A program made the translations under genes and the position numbers. From contig NZ_CP129212.1 of the NCBI RefSeq assembly GCF_030413175.1, forward strand, positions 6,238,450-6,302,449: DNA of 64,000 nucleotides, read 5' to 3'. Below, piece by piece: positions 1 to 9,128 of the stretch; position 1 is the stretch's first letter, and every line of letters starts with the position of its first letter. Under the pieces are notes generated by a model. That model ran no database searches. It was not told the DNA's origin and was given only the letters and a program-made list of their open reading frames with translations. This DNA is from Bradyrhizobium roseum (lineage in GTDB: Bacteria > Pseudomonadota > Alphaproteobacteria > Rhizobiales > Xanthobacteraceae).

Positions 1-102
1 GCGCAGGCGATTATTCAGTGCATTGCGCTTCTCCGGCCGGTTCAGCGTGATGCGCCGGACCCGCGGCCGGGGATCATCGACGAGAATATGTTGATACGGC
101 AT
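1..102 (-). CDS. Enoyl-CoA hydratase/isomerase family protein, N-terminal fragment
   Basis: Only the first 34 codons lie in the window; the gene continues past the left edge. The visible part begins M-P-Y-Q-H-I-L-V-D and contains ITLNRPEKRNAL, the typical first beta-strand and N-R-P-E-K-R-N-A signature of crotonase-fold acyl-CoA hydratases and isomerases. The start is supported by an AGGGAGAAG ribosome binding site just upstream. Members usually act on CoA thioesters in fatty-acid or aromatic catabolism; the substrate cannot be told from this fragment. It is divergent from the CBS-domain gene, and the FixK-like box in the shared gap could serve either gene. The catalytic half is not visible. 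Confidence 0.75.
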   Translation of the reverse strand, partial: MPYQHILVDDPRPRVRRITLNRPEKRNALNNRLR

Positions 103-197
103 CGGTCGGCTTCTCCCTGTTCGCGGGGCTGTTGGGCGGCCCTCGTGCTTCGGCGATGGTATCAGAGATGAAGCCGTCCCACAGCAGCCGGGCCAGC

Positions 198-211
198 TTG
201 ACTTGAATCAA
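198..211 (+). promoter_or_regulatory. FixK/FNR-like binding site
   Basis: The 14-base stretch TTGACTTGAATCAA matches the FNR/FixK consensus TTGAT-N4-ATCAA at nine of ten positions. Its centre (204.5) lies about 35 bases upstream of a possible -10 element, TCTGAT at 234-239. That is the spacing expected when an FNR-type activator binds at -41.5 of a class II promoter reading into the CBS-domain gene. The match is seen directly; oxygen-responsive control is inference. Confidence 0.55.
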
Positions 212-266
212 CGACAGGAACGGCCTCTCGGCCTCTGATCCTCACTCCATTGATAGGAGAAGTGCG

Positions 267-953
267 ATGCTTGTCCGCGACGTCATGGTTGCCCCGGTGA
301 TCACCGTGGGTCCGTCCGCCTCCGTGCAGGAGGTTGCGAAGCTGTTTCTTGAAAAGCAGATCAGTGCGGTTCCCGTGCTGGACCACAATGGCAAGTTGGT
401 CGGCATCGTCAGCGAGGGCGATCTGCTGCACCGGGCCGAAGCCGGCACGGAGCGGCATCGATCCTGGTGGCTTCGCGCGTTGACCGACAGCGATACGCTG
501 GCGGCCGAATACGTCAAGTCGCACAGCCGCAAGGTTTCGGACGTCATGACGCGGGAAGTCGTCACCACGTCGCCCCAGACGCCGCTCCACGAAGTCGCGG
601 CGGTGATGGAGAACAATGCCGTCAAGCGATTGCCGGTTCTGGAGAACGGCCAGCTCGTCGGCGTGGTGAGCAGGGCCAATCTTCTTCAGGCGGTGGCCAG
701 CGCGCGGCAATTGCTCGACATCGCGCCGACCGACAAGGCGATCCGCGACCGAATCCTGTCCAGCCTGAAGAACGAATCCTGGGGCCACACGGGACTGCTG
801 AACATCACCGTCGCCAACGGCATCGTCGACATCTGGGGCATGGCGGACTCCGACGCTGAACGACAGGCGATCAGGGTGGTGGCAGAATCTGCCGCCGGTG
901 TCGGCGCCGTTCACGATCACCTGGTCACGTACCGGGGTGGCGGCTGGCAATGA
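267..953 (+). CDS. CBS-pair and BON domain protein
   Basis: 228 residues. Two CBS motifs form a Bateman module: the first spans about residues 7-58 (VRDVMVAPVITV and GIVSEGDLLHR), the second about 90-150 (VSDVMTREVVTT and GVVSRANLLQAV). A BON domain follows at about 155-225, with NITVANGIVDIWG. CBS pairs bind adenine nucleotides and act as energy or ligand sensors; BON domains bind membranes or ligands. No signal peptide or membrane segment is visible, so it is probably cytoplasmic. The start has a good GGAGAAG site. The gene stands alone behind the FixK-like box, which suggests a role under low oxygen, as reported for some rhizobial CBS proteins. The molecular target is unknown. Confidence 0.9.
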   Translation: MLVRDVMVAPVITVGPSASVQEVAKLFLEKQISAVPVLDHNGKLVGIVSEGDLLHRAEAGTERHRSWWLRALTDSDTLAAEYVKSHSRKVSDVMTREVVTTSPQTPLHEVAAVMENNAVKRLPVLENGQLVGVVSRANLLQAVASARQLLDIAPTDKAIRDRILSSLKNESWGHTGLLNITVANGIVDIWGMADSDAERQAIRVVAESAAGVGAVHDHLVTYRGGGWQ

Positions 954-1013
954 GGGACTTCCGACCCTCTCCCGCACCGGCGAGAATCGGAAGTCCATCT
1001 ATCCTCGCTGTGC

Positions 1014-2696
1014 TCAGCCCGACGGCGTCATCACCACGCTCTTGTCCTTGGGCCAGCGGATCCGCCAGGCGAAGTTGATGTCCTTTGCCTCGCCGGCCTT
1101 GGCTTCATACGCCCATTCCAGCACGCCGCGCCTGTCGCGGAGGTTGGTCGCTGACGGCGCCGTGGTCGACGGCAGCATCTCGACGACAATGTCCTCGTTC
1201 TCGCTGACCGGCAACTGGTCCTCGATCGCGATCCGGATCGGGAAATCATGACCGTTGCGCACGGTGGTCTTGAACGAACGCTCGTCGGTCTTCGACGTCG
1301 TCACTATCAGGCCGGCCGAGCCCTCGTTGCGCTTCAGCACGCTGCGTTCGATCTTGATTTTTTCGTCGGCGCCGAAGCCGAGCCGCACGGTTTCGTCCTT
1401 GGCCGCAGCCGCCATCTGGCCGCGACCGACGAACACGCCGTCACGATAGATCGCGACCCGTCCCGGCAGCAGCGGCGCGTCCTCGACCTGTTTGAAGCTC
1501 GCTTCGAGGAAGGCCGTTGGGTCGATCACCGGCACGGCGCGAACCGCCAGATCGGGTGCAATATTCGCGCTGGAGACGCGCAATCCCTTGGCGCCTTCGC
1601 CGGCGCCAAGGCTGACGCGGCCGGGAATCCGGAATACCACCTGGAAGCCGCTGACGTCGGCGGCGGCCTGCTGCTCGACCGCCTTCTCCATCGCGGGCTC
1701 TTCGTTCTTTCCTCCTATAGCGCCGCGGAGCAGTCGCTGCGGGGCTGGCGCAGCTGACGGCATTGCCATATCCGACATCGCCCCCGCAGAGATCGGGCGC
1801 GGCGGTTGCGGATATTGAACGACGAGCGACTTCAGGTCGGGCGCGCTGCCGCCCCGCGCGGTGCGCACGGTGGAAACGGCGAGCGCGACATTCGACCAGT
1901 CCTCGCCGGTGTTTTGCGTGATCTCGGCGCGGCGCACCAGTTCGAGCGCGGGCTTGCGGTCTTTCGCGCCGGTGTCGAGGCGGGCGTCGTAGAGCGGCGC
2001 CCAGCGCGCGTTGCGCACCGAGTAGGTAACCCGCAGCGTCGCCTTGGTTGCCGCGGCGGCCGACAGCTCGATCCGCACTTCCATCCTGCTCGGCGGCTTC
2101 TGCGCCCGGTCCTGTTCGAGACGGGCGATTTCACGATCGAGTTCGCGCTGCTTGCGCCCGGCATCGCGGATTGTGCTGTCGGCGCTGGCGACTTCCTCGC
2201 CGACCGCAGCAAACGCAGCGCGCCATTCGGCGATCGGCCGCGCCTCACCCTTGTCGCCGATGCCGGCCGGAGAAGCCTCCGCAAACCGTTCGGCGAATTT
2301 GCGCCGGGCGGTGGCGGCATCGATCGCGCCCTGCAGATTGACGCGCTCGTCCTTGAGCGCCTCGATGCGCTTGTCGAGTTCGGGCAGGTTGACCGGCGGC
2401 GCCGCGCGCGGCGGTTTGGCGTCGATCGCGCCGATCGTGAGTTTCACACCGGCCTCCCCCTCGACGCGCAGCGAGGCTGGATCGAGCGTCAGGGGAAAAT
2501 CCTTCAGAACGGCCGAATTGTCGCCGGCGGGCAGGTCGAGCGTCACGACGCGGGTGACGCTGGCGCCATCGGGATAGACGGTGACGGCATCGACCGCGGA
2601 GACGGCGGCGAGGTCGGCTGCACGCGCGGGCTCCATCGCCAGCACCGTGAAGGCGACGAGGCTCGTCGTCAAAAAGCCGTTCGAAATCAATCGCAT
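1014..2696 (-). CDS. Mucoidy inhibitor MuiA family protein (DUF4139)
   Basis: About 560 residues from the ATG at 2696, which has AGGAGAG seven bases upstream; a longer frame to 2729 lacks such support. The N-terminus is a Sec signal peptide ending near ARA-AD. Next come a DUF4140-like domain (VTVYPDGASVTRVV, residues about 35-100), a coiled coil (about 110-190, rich in K, E, R and A) and a DUF4139 beta domain (VTYSVRNARWAPLYDAR onward) to the C-terminus. A low-complexity A/M/P stretch interrupts DUF4139 near residues 300-345. The family is secreted or envelope-associated; MuiA was named for an effect on mucoidy when overexpressed, but no biochemical function is established. It is followed on the same strand by nothing closer than 50 bases. 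Confidence 0.85.
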   Translation of the reverse strand: MRLISNGFLTTSLVAFTVLAMEPARAADLAAVSAVDAVTVYPDGASVTRVVTLDLPAGDNSAVLKDFPLTLDPASLRVEGEAGVKLTIGAIDAKPPRAAPPVNLPELDKRIEALKDERVNLQGAIDAATARRKFAERFAEASPAGIGDKGEARPIAEWRAAFAAVGEEVASADSTIRDAGRKQRELDREIARLEQDRAQKPPSRMEVRIELSAAAATKATLRVTYSVRNARWAPLYDARLDTGAKDRKPALELVRRAEITQNTGEDWSNVALAVSTVRTARGGSAPDLKSLVVQYPQPPRPISAGAMSDMAMPSAAPAPQRLLRGAIGGKNEEPAMEKAVEQQAAADVSGFQVVFRIPGRVSLGAGEGAKGLRVSSANIAPDLAVRAVPVIDPTAFLEASFKQVEDAPLLPGRVAIYRDGVFVGRGQMAAAAKDETVRLGFGADEKIKIERSVLKRNEGSAGLIVTTSKTDERSFKTTVRNGHDFPIRIAIEDQLPVSENEDIVVEMLPSTTAPSATNLRDRRGVLEWAYEAKAGEAKDINFAWRIRWPKDKSVVMTPSG

Positions 2697-2848
2697 GGAT
2701 ACTCTCCTGAACCGGTCGCCGGACGGCAACGGGAAACCTGCCCACCACTCCCGGTCATGAGACGCAGCAAGGGCGAAACCGGTTCGATCGGGAGAGTAAC
2801 GCCATCGCGGCGGGACCGCGGCGACGGCAGGAAGGTAGCGTTACCGGC

Positions 2849-4813
2849 TCAGGCGGCGCGCACCGAGTTCAGGAATTTTCCGACCTCGAGCTTGAGGCGG
2901 TTGCTGTCGCCCGACAGCGACTGCGCCGCCGAGAGAACCTGGGTCGAAGCCGAGCCGGTTTCGACGGCGCCGGAACGGACGTCGGCGATGTTGGCGCTGA
3001 CCTGTGTCGTTCCCAGTGCCGCCTGCTGCACGTTGCGGGAGATTTCCTGCGTCGCCGCGCCCTGCTCTTCGACCGCGGCTGCGATGGTCGAGGAAATCTC
3101 CGACAGTTTTTCAATCGTGCTGCTGATCGCCCGGATCGCGCTTACGGAATCGCCGGTGGCCGCCTGGATGTCCGCGATCTGCCGGCCGATGTCATCGGTC
3201 GCCTTCGCAGTCTGCTCGGCCAGCGCCTTGACTTCGGACGCCACAACCGCAAAGCCGCGTCCGGCCTCGCCGGCGCGGGCGGCCTCGATCGTGGCATTCA
3301 GCGCCAGCAAATTAGTCTGTCCGGCAATGGTATTGATCAGTTCGACGACATCGCCGATCCGGGTCGCTGCGTTCGACAATTCGACGACGCGCGCATTGGT
3401 ATGGTGGGCCTGGCCGACCGCCTCATTGGCAATCCGCGCTGAATTCTGAACCTGGCGGCTGATCTCGTTGACAGAAGAACTCAGCTCTTCGGTCGCGGAA
3501 GCCACTGACTGCACATTGGTGGCAGCTTCCTCGGAAGCCGCCTCCACAATGGTGGCCAATTCCTGCGAACGAGTCGCGGTCGTGGTCAGCACGGTAGCGG
3601 AGGCTTCCAGCTCGGTCGAGGCCGACGACACGGTGTCGACGATCTCACCAACCGCGCCCTCGAAGGAATCGGCCATCCTGATCATGTCGGCCTTGCGTTG
3701 CTCGGCCACGATCCGCTCCTGCCGGCTCTTTTCCTCGGCTTCAGCACGCGCCTTCGCTTCCGCATTGATCTTGAATGTTTCCACCGCCTGCGCGATCTCC
3801 CCGACCTCGTCGCCGCGGCCGAGTCCTGGAAGCACGATGGCAAAATTGCCCTTGGCCAGTTCCACCATCGCCGCCGTCATGGCCGTCAGCGGTTTGGAGA
3901 CCGATCTTCCGATAAAAAATCCAGCCCCCATCACCGATACCGCAATCAGCGCAATCGCTATCTCCATCCAGCGCTGGATGCTGTCGCGTTCCGCCGCATT
4001 CATCCGCTCCGCCTCGGCACGGATAACGTTGACCTCCTTCGATACGGCGTCGATCACGGGCTCCACTTTCGCAAACGCCTCCGACATCGCCTTCAATTCA
4101 GCCGCGAGCATCAGGGCCTGCTCCATCCAGGCCTGAAAATCGCGCTGATAGTCCGCGAGCTTCTGCTTCAGTTCGGTCCTGGCGGCGTCCGCAACAGCGG
4201 CTTTTTCGATCCCGGCGACGAACTCGGCATTTCGCTTTGTCATGTCGTCGCCATACTTGCGGTCACGCCGCAACATGAAATCCTTCTCGTGGCGGCGCAT
4301 CATCAACATGGTGATCAGGAGTGCCTGATCCTGCATCTGGACGATGCGAGATTCGATTTCGTGAACCGAAGCTCGCAAGCGCCCCTCGAGGCCCGACTTC
4401 TCGTCGAGGCCGAGATGCCGCTTCTGTTCGACGACGGCAACGAAGTGCCCCTGATACTTCTTCAGTGAGGCGTTCATTGCTTCGATCTGGCGTCCGAGAT
4501 CGGGCTTGCCGACGGCAGCGACCCTGCCACGCAGGGTCTCGACGTCGGCGGCAACCGCCTTGGCGATCTCGACCTGGCTCTCCGCCTTCTTCATGTCGTT
4601 GCGTAGCAGGAAATCCTTCTCCGCCCGACGGCCTTCCAGCAATCCGACCTCGATCCCCCGATTCAGCTCGGCGATGCTTCGCGCGTTATCGGCGGCGTCG
4701 CGATACACCGCCATGGCTTTTTCGCCGTACAGATGCATGCCGCCGATCAGAACGACGCCGACCACGCCAATTGCGCCAATCGCCATGATCTTGTGAGTCA
4801 AGCGCAGGGGCAT
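2849..4813 (-). CDS. Methyl-accepting chemotaxis protein with HBM-type sensor
   Basis: About 654 residues from the ATG at 4813 (AGGA site upstream). TM1 lies at about residues 10-28 and TM2 at about 285-305; between them is a long helical periplasmic region with paired R-R-x-E-K-D-F-x-L-R sequences ([12 protein letters not shown] and [12 protein letters not shown]), the hallmark of helical bimodular (HBM) sensors. A HAMP domain follows, then a signalling domain whose hairpin tip contains [23 protein letters not shown] receptors such as Pseudomonas McpS bind TCA intermediates or other small acids; the ligand here is unknown. No che genes or other receptors lie nearby, so it is an orphan that must signal through a chemosensory cluster elsewhere. 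Confidence 0.93.
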   Translation of the reverse strand: MPLRLTHKIMAIGAIGVVGVVLIGGMHLYGEKAMAVYRDAADNARSIAELNRGIEVGLLEGRRAEKDFLLRNDMKKAESQVEIAKAVAADVETLRGRVAAVGKPDLGRQIEAMNASLKKYQGHFVAVVEQKRHLGLDEKSGLEGRLRASVHEIESRIVQMQDQALLITMLMMRRHEKDFMLRRDRKYGDDMTKRNAEFVAGIEKAAVADAARTELKQKLADYQRDFQAWMEQALMLAAELKAMSEAFAKVEPVIDAVSKEVNVIRAEAERMNAAERDSIQRWMEIAIALIAVSVMGAGFFIGRSVSKPLTAMTAAMVELAKGNFAIVLPGLGRGDEVGEIAQAVETFKINAEAKARAEAEEKSRQERIVAEQRKADMIRMADSFEGAVGEIVDTVSSASTELEASATVLTTTATRSQELATIVEAASEEAATNVQSVASATEELSSSVNEISRQVQNSARIANEAVGQAHHTNARVVELSNAATRIGDVVELINTIAGQTNLLALNATIEAARAGEAGRGFAVVASEVKALAEQTAKATDDIGRQIADIQAATGDSVSAIRAISSTIEKLSEISSTIAAAVEEQGAATQEISRNVQQAALGTTQVSANIADVRSGAVETGSASTQVLSAAQSLSGDSNRLKLEVGKFLNSVRAA

Positions 4814-5085
4814 GAAAAATTCCTGAGGTGGTTTGCAAAAGCTAAACCGTTCTGCACCTCTAGCGTGCACGCACGCAACTTTTCGTAAATTTCACCGCCC
4901 GTAAGAATACGTGTCGCGACAGGTCGTCTCGCTTCGAAGGCGCGAAACCCGGGCACAGCTAGAAAGCAGCGCACCCCGCACACCGCTACGCACGCTGGCG
5001 TGCATAGACTGTCGAGCAATCCATGCGACTGCGCGAACCTAACCGAACCGTCGGGATACGCTCAGCGCATCGAGTATTCCGGTTC

Positions 5086-6675
5086 TCAGAACACCAGCGC
5101 CTTGGCCTGCTTCACCTGCGGCAGTGCCTGCACCTTGCCGAGCACGTCAGCCGGCACAGGGCCGTCGATCTCGACCAGCGCGATGGCGTCGCCGCCCTGC
5201 TTGACGCGGCCGAGATGGAAGGTGGCGATGTTGAGCTTGGCGTCGCCGAGCAGCCCGGCGAAGGCGCCGATGAAGCCGGGCTTGTCCTCGTTGGTGACGT
5301 AGATCATCGACTTGCCGAACTCGGCGTCGACCCGGATGCCCTTGATGTCGACCAGCCGCGGCTTGCCGTCGTGATAGACCGTGCCTGACACCGAGCGTTC
5401 CTGCTGTTCGGTGGTGACAGTGACCGTGATCAGGCTTTCATAGTCACTCTGCGCGGCGCGCACGATTTCGTCGACCACCATGCCGCGCTCCTTGGCGACA
5501 ACCGGCGCAGAGACGACGTTGACGTCGCCCAACATCGGCCGCAGCAGGCCCGAAAGCACCGCCGAGGTGATCGCCTTGATCTTCATCGAGGCGACGTTGC
5601 CTTCATAGGTGATTTCGACCTTGAGAATGCCGCTCTCGGTGAGCTGGCCCGCGAACGAACCGAGCTTTTCGGCGAGTTCGATGAACGGCTTCAGCTTCGG
5701 CGCTTCCTCCGCCGTGATCGACGGAAAATTCACCGCGTTCGAGATCGCGCCGGTCAGGAGATAATCCGACATCTGTTCGGCGACCTGCAGCGCGACATTC
5801 TCCTGCGCTTCCGTGGTCGAGGCGCCGAGATGCGGGGTGCAGATCACGTTGGGATGGCCGAACAGCACATTCTTGGTGGCGGGCTCCTCGACGAACACGT
5901 CAAACGCCGCGCCGGCGACATGCTTGGCGTTGAGCGCGTCGACCAGCGCCTGCTCGTCGACCAGGCCGCCGCGGGCGCAATTGATGATGCGCACGCCTTT
6001 CTTCATCTTTGCAATGGCCGCCGCGTCGATGATGTTCCGGGTCTTGTCGGTCAGCGGCGTGTGCAGCGTGATGAAATCGGCGCGCTTGAGCAAATCGTCG
6101 AGTTCGACCTTCTCGACTCCGATGTCCTTGGCGCGCTCGGGCGACAGGAACGGATCGAACGCAATGACTTTCATGCGCAGGCCGAGCGCACGGTCGGCGA
6201 CGATCGCACCGATGTTGCCGCAGCCGATCACGCCCAACGTCTTGCCGGTGATCTCGACGCCCATGAAGCGGTTCTTCTCCCACTTGCCGGCCTGGGTCGA
6301 GGCGTCGGCCTGCGGAATTTCGCGCGCCAGCGCCAGCATCAGCGTTATGGCATGTTCGGCGGTCGTGATCGAATTGCCGAACGGCGTATTCATCACGATG
6401 ATGCCCTTGGCGGTCGCGGCCGGGATCTCGACATTGTCGACGCCGATGCCGGCGCGGCCGATCACTTTCAGCCTGGTGGCCTTTTCGATGATTTTGGCGG
6501 TGGCCTTTGTCGCGGAGCGGATAGCAAGCCCATCGTAGTTTCCGATGATCTCGGCGAGCTTGTCCTTGTCCTTGCCGAGATTGGGCTGGAAGTCGACCTC
6601 GACGCCGCGATCCTTGAAGATCTGCACGGCGGCGGGGGACAGCGCGTCGGAAATGAGAACTTTTGGCTTTGTCAT
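5086..6675 (-). CDS. serA: D-3-phosphoglycerate dehydrogenase
   Basis: 529 residues, the long (type I) form. It oxidises 3-phosphoglycerate to 3-phosphohydroxypyruvate with NAD, the first step of serine synthesis. Visible motifs: GCGNIG of the NAD fold (near residue 145), RGGLVDE, the catalytic His in CTPHLGAST (near residue 280), an intervening allosteric substrate-binding domain, and a C-terminal ACT domain (NEDKPGFIGAFAGLLGDA) that usually binds serine for feedback. The start at 6675 (MTKPKVLISD) has AGG eight bases upstream; upstream in-frame ATGs fall inside the preceding sseB gene and are rejected. It is the last gene of serC-sseB-serA on the minus strand, 16 bases after sseB. Confidence 0.98.
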   Translation of the reverse strand: MTKPKVLISDALSPAAVQIFKDRGVEVDFQPNLGKDKDKLAEIIGNYDGLAIRSATKATAKIIEKATRLKVIGRAGIGVDNVEIPAATAKGIIVMNTPFGNSITTAEHAITLMLALAREIPQADASTQAGKWEKNRFMGVEITGKTLGVIGCGNIGAIVADRALGLRMKVIAFDPFLSPERAKDIGVEKVELDDLLKRADFITLHTPLTDKTRNIIDAAAIAKMKKGVRIINCARGGLVDEQALVDALNAKHVAGAAFDVFVEEPATKNVLFGHPNVICTPHLGASTTEAQENVALQVAEQMSDYLLTGAISNAVNFPSITAEEAPKLKPFIELAEKLGSFAGQLTESGILKVEITYEGNVASMKIKAITSAVLSGLLRPMLGDVNVVSAPVVAKERGMVVDEIVRAAQSDYESLITVTVTTEQQERSVSGTVYHDGKPRLVDIKGIRVDAEFGKSMIYVTNEDKPGFIGAFAGLLGDAKLNIATFHLGRVKQGGDAIALVEIDGPVPADVLGKVQALPQVKQAKALVF

Positions 6676-6691
6676 TGGTCTACCTGAAAGG

Positions 6692-7450
6692 CTAATGGAG
6701 GAAGCCGCTCTTGGCGGCGGTGACGGGAATTCCGGTACGCAGGGTCGCGGCAATCGAACTGCCGTCGAGCGGCATGGCATCGAGAATGCGTCCGCCGAGA
6801 ATATCGCCGACCAGGGCGCCGCTGATCGCATCGCGAACGTCCTGCCACGCACCGCTGTGATCGACCCCGAGCATCCAGCTTTGCTCGCCGCCCCGCGTCG
6901 CCAGCATCAGCCAGGCGCCGCGGACGGATTTGACCGCGGCGAGTTCGCGCGCCAGCGCCTGGATCAAGTCCGTGGGGATTTCGCTGGGATGCGCCAGCAT
7001 GACCTGCTGCGGCGCTTGCGTTGTGACGGCCTGCGGGCCGCTGAGCTCGAAATCGCCCGCTAGCATCCGCGCCACTTCGCCCGGCGTAAAATCCTTGCCG
7101 TAGTCCGATCCCGGATTGAGCACGAATGGCGCGCCGGGATAGCGGGCGAACAGGTCGCGCACCCGTTCGGGCACCGCGACGTGGTCGTCGCGGTACCAGG
7201 CCTGCGCGCGTGAGCGTGCGGTAAAGAACGGAATCAACCGCTCCTCACCGCGCACCGCACTCGGCAGCGTCATTTTGACGCCTTCCGGAATCACGGCGTT
7301 GCCGTCCGGGCCGGATGCGATCGGACCGTCTGGCACCAGCACCAGTACGATTTCGGCGTCCATCAACGCGCGCGCAAAGCCCGGCCGTTCGGCCGGCTCC
7401 GCCGATGCACGCATCAGCAAACGCTCGATGTCGTTCTCGGGTTCAAACAT
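6692..7450 (-). CDS. sseB: SseB-family protein (enhanced serine sensitivity)
   Basis: 252 residues from the ATG at 7450 (MFEPENDIERLLMRA, AGGCGATCTC upstream). The N-terminal half resembles the SseB N-terminal domain: an acidic helix, then DAEIVLVLVPDG and a F-x-L-N-P segment (PFVLNPGSDYGKDFTPGEV, about residues 125-145). The second half matches the SseB C-terminal domain (LARELAAVKSVRGAWLML). In E. coli, sseB overexpression causes serine sensitivity; the biochemical role is unknown. Here the gene sits between serC and serA with 61- and 16-base gaps, so it should be co-transcribed with serine biosynthesis. Cytoplasmic; no membrane segments. Confidence 0.82.
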   Translation of the reverse strand: MFEPENDIERLLMRASAEPAERPGFARALMDAEIVLVLVPDGPIASGPDGNAVIPEGVKMTLPSAVRGEERLIPFFTARSRAQAWYRDDHVAVPERVRDLFARYPGAPFVLNPGSDYGKDFTPGEVARMLAGDFELSGPQAVTTQAPQQVMLAHPSEIPTDLIQALARELAAVKSVRGAWLMLATRGGEQSWMLGVDHSGAWQDVRDAISGALVGDILGGRILDAMPLDGSSIAATLRTGIPVTAAKSGFLH

Positions 7451-7511
7451 GAGATCGCCTGTGAAAGGTATTGCCGTGCGGAGCATCCGCACGGCTGAAC
7501 TTCAGGCTGTC

Positions 7512-8684
7512 TTAAGCCGCCTTCGGCAGCGCGGCTTTGGTCTCGGCGAAAGCCCAGTCGATCCACTGCGTCAGCAGCGCGACGTCGGAAGCCTCCACGG
7601 TGGCGCCGCACCAGATCCGCAGGCCCGCCGGCGCATCGCGGTAGTAGGCGAAGTCGTAACCGGCGCCTTCCTTCTCGACCAACGCGACCAGCTTCTTGGA
7701 AAACTCCGCCTGCGCGTCCGCCGTCAGCGAGGTGATGGCGGGATCGGTGAACTTGAGGCACACCGACGTGTTCGAGCGGATCGAGGCTTCCTTGGCCAGG
7801 AAGTCGATCCACGGCGTCTTCGCCTTCCAGTCCGACAGCACTTTCGTGTTGGCGTCGGCGCGCGCGATCAGCGCCTTGAGGCCGCCGATCGACTTGGCCC
7901 AGTTCAGCGCATCGAGATAATCCTCGACGCACAGCATCGAGGGCGTGTTGATGGTCTCGCCTTCAAAAATGCCCTGGTTGAGCTTGCCGCCCTTGGTCAG
8001 GCGGAAGATCTTCGGCAGCGGCCAGGCCGGCTTGTAGGTCTCGAGCCGCTCCACCGCGCGAGGGCTGAGGATCAGCATGCCGTGCGCGGCCTCGCCGCCC
8101 AGCGCCTTCTGCCAGGAGAACGTCACCACATCGAGTTTCGCAAAATCGAGCGGCTGCGCGAAAGCGGCCGACGTCGCGTCACAGATGGTGAGGCCTTCGC
8201 GGGTCGCGCTGATCCAGTCGGCGTTCGGCACGCGCACGCCTGATGTCGTGCCGTTCCAGGTGAAAACGATGTCGGACGCCGGATCGGCCTTGGCGAGATC
8301 GGGAATGTCGCCATAGCCGGCGTGCAGCTTGGTGACGTCCTTCAGTTTCAATTCCTTGACGATATCGCTGACCCAGCCCTCGCCGAAGGATTCCCAGGCA
8401 ATCGTGGTGACGGGACGTGCGCCGAGCAGCGACCACAGCGCCATTTCGACCGCGCCGGTATCGGACGCCGGCACGATGCCGATTTTGTAATCGGCAGGCA
8501 CCTCAAGCACTTCGCGCGTCAGTTCGATCGCGAGCTTGAGCTTGGCCTTGCCGACCTTCGCGCGGTGCGAGCGGCCAAGGGCTGCGTCCTTGAGATTTTG
8601 CGGATTCCAGCCGGGGCGCTTGGCGCAGGGGCCGGAGGAAAAATGCGGCACGTTCGGCCGCGAAGCGGGCTTCGCTACGGTCAT
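7512..8684 (-). CDS. serC: Phosphoserine aminotransferase
   Basis: 390 residues. It is a PLP enzyme converting 3-phosphohydroxypyruvate and glutamate to phosphoserine and 2-oxoglutarate, the second step of serine synthesis; it also serves pyridoxine synthesis in many bacteria. The PLP lysine lies in [16 protein letters not shown] (near residue 190), preceded by [14 protein letters not shown]. The N-terminus [16 protein letters not shown] is typical of the alphaproteobacterial SerC subgroup. The ATG at 8684 is preceded by GGAAGGA, which lies in the loop of a small hairpin in the leader (see separate entry). It is the first gene of the serC-sseB-serA unit. Confidence 0.98.
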   Translation of the reverse strand: MTVAKPASRPNVPHFSSGPCAKRPGWNPQNLKDAALGRSHRAKVGKAKLKLAIELTREVLEVPADYKIGIVPASDTGAVEMALWSLLGARPVTTIAWESFGEGWVSDIVKELKLKDVTKLHAGYGDIPDLAKADPASDIVFTWNGTTSGVRVPNADWISATREGLTICDATSAAFAQPLDFAKLDVVTFSWQKALGGEAAHGMLILSPRAVERLETYKPAWPLPKIFRLTKGGKLNQGIFEGETINTPSMLCVEDYLDALNWAKSIGGLKALIARADANTKVLSDWKAKTPWIDFLAKEASIRSNTSVCLKFTDPAITSLTADAQAEFSKKLVALVEKEGAGYDFAYYRDAPAGLRIWCGATVEASDVALLTQWIDWAFAETKAALPKAA

Positions 8685-8732
8685 GATCTATCCTTCCAGA
8701 TAGCAAGCCTCCCGTTGGGGGGAGGTGTCCCG
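8685..8732 (-). promoter_or_regulatory. serC leader RNA (serC-motif-like)
   Basis: Between the predicted transcription start and the serC ATG the minus-strand transcript can form two adjacent hairpins. The first pairs CCTCCC with GGGAGG (8708-8725). The second pairs CTATC with GATAG (8688-8703) and holds the GGAAG ribosome binding site in its loop. This agrees with my recollection of the alphaproteobacterial serC RNA motif (Rfam), a leader found before serC-serA operons. Translational control of serC is inferred; no ligand is known to me. Confidence 0.62.
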
Positions 8733-8738
8733 TCGCGG

Positions 8739-8767
8739 TCATTATGGGAATCGCGCCCGATCGTCAA
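8739..8767 (-). promoter_or_regulatory. Sigma-70-type promoter of serC-sseB-serA
   Basis: On the minus strand, -35 TTGACG (8762-8767) and -10 TAATGA (8739-8744) are separated by 17 bases. The -35 overlaps the last codons of the small upstream gene at 8764-8958. The expected start near 8732 leaves a leader of about 48 bases that consists almost entirely of the two hairpins described. Confidence 0.65.
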
Positions 8768-8958
8768 GGAACTTCAGGCGTCTCACGCTCGCGTGATGGG
8801 GGCTTCTCCGCGGCGGGCGCAGGCTCCTGCTGCAACAGCCCGGCGGCGTCGGTCACCAGCTTGGCCGCTTCCCGTCGACTAGAGACCTTCAGAATACTGG
8901 TCTCTCCGGCCTGCACGACATATTCGCTTCCAATGCGGACGATCGAATATTTCTTCAT
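8764..8958 (-). CDS. Small conserved hypothetical protein (64 aa)
   Basis: 64 residues beginning MKKYSIVRIGSEYVVQAGE, followed by a segment with alternating basic and hydrophobic residues (ILKVSSRREAAKLV) and a proline/glutamate-rich tail. The start has GGGGA nine bases upstream. The first 45 residues look like a compact beta-beta-alpha fold: Y-V-V-Q-A-G-E then a helix. I do not recognise a named family. It is upstream of serC on the same strand but the serC promoter begins within its 3' end, so it is probably a separate transcript. Codon use matches its neighbours, supporting it as real. Confidence 0.65.
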   Translation of the reverse strand: MKKYSIVRIGSEYVVQAGETSILKVSSRREAAKLVTDAAGLLQQEPAPAAEKPPSRERETPEVP

Positions 8959-9128
8959 CTGAAATCCCCAAGCTGCCCAGGCCCCATGGGATACGCGCCC
9001 ATAGCGGAGACGTTCCGATCCGTAAAATCACGGCCGCGCGCGTAGTTTATCGGTTGTTAACCGGATCGCAGAACCGTGACTACCTGAAGTGTCGTGCAGG
9101 AATTCGCTTCAACTTCTTTCCGGTTCGG

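Noticed and set aside
1806..3449. 547-residue open frame spanning the MuiA and chemoreceptor genes in antisense
   Set aside because: Crosses the boundary of two well-supported genes and has shadow composition.
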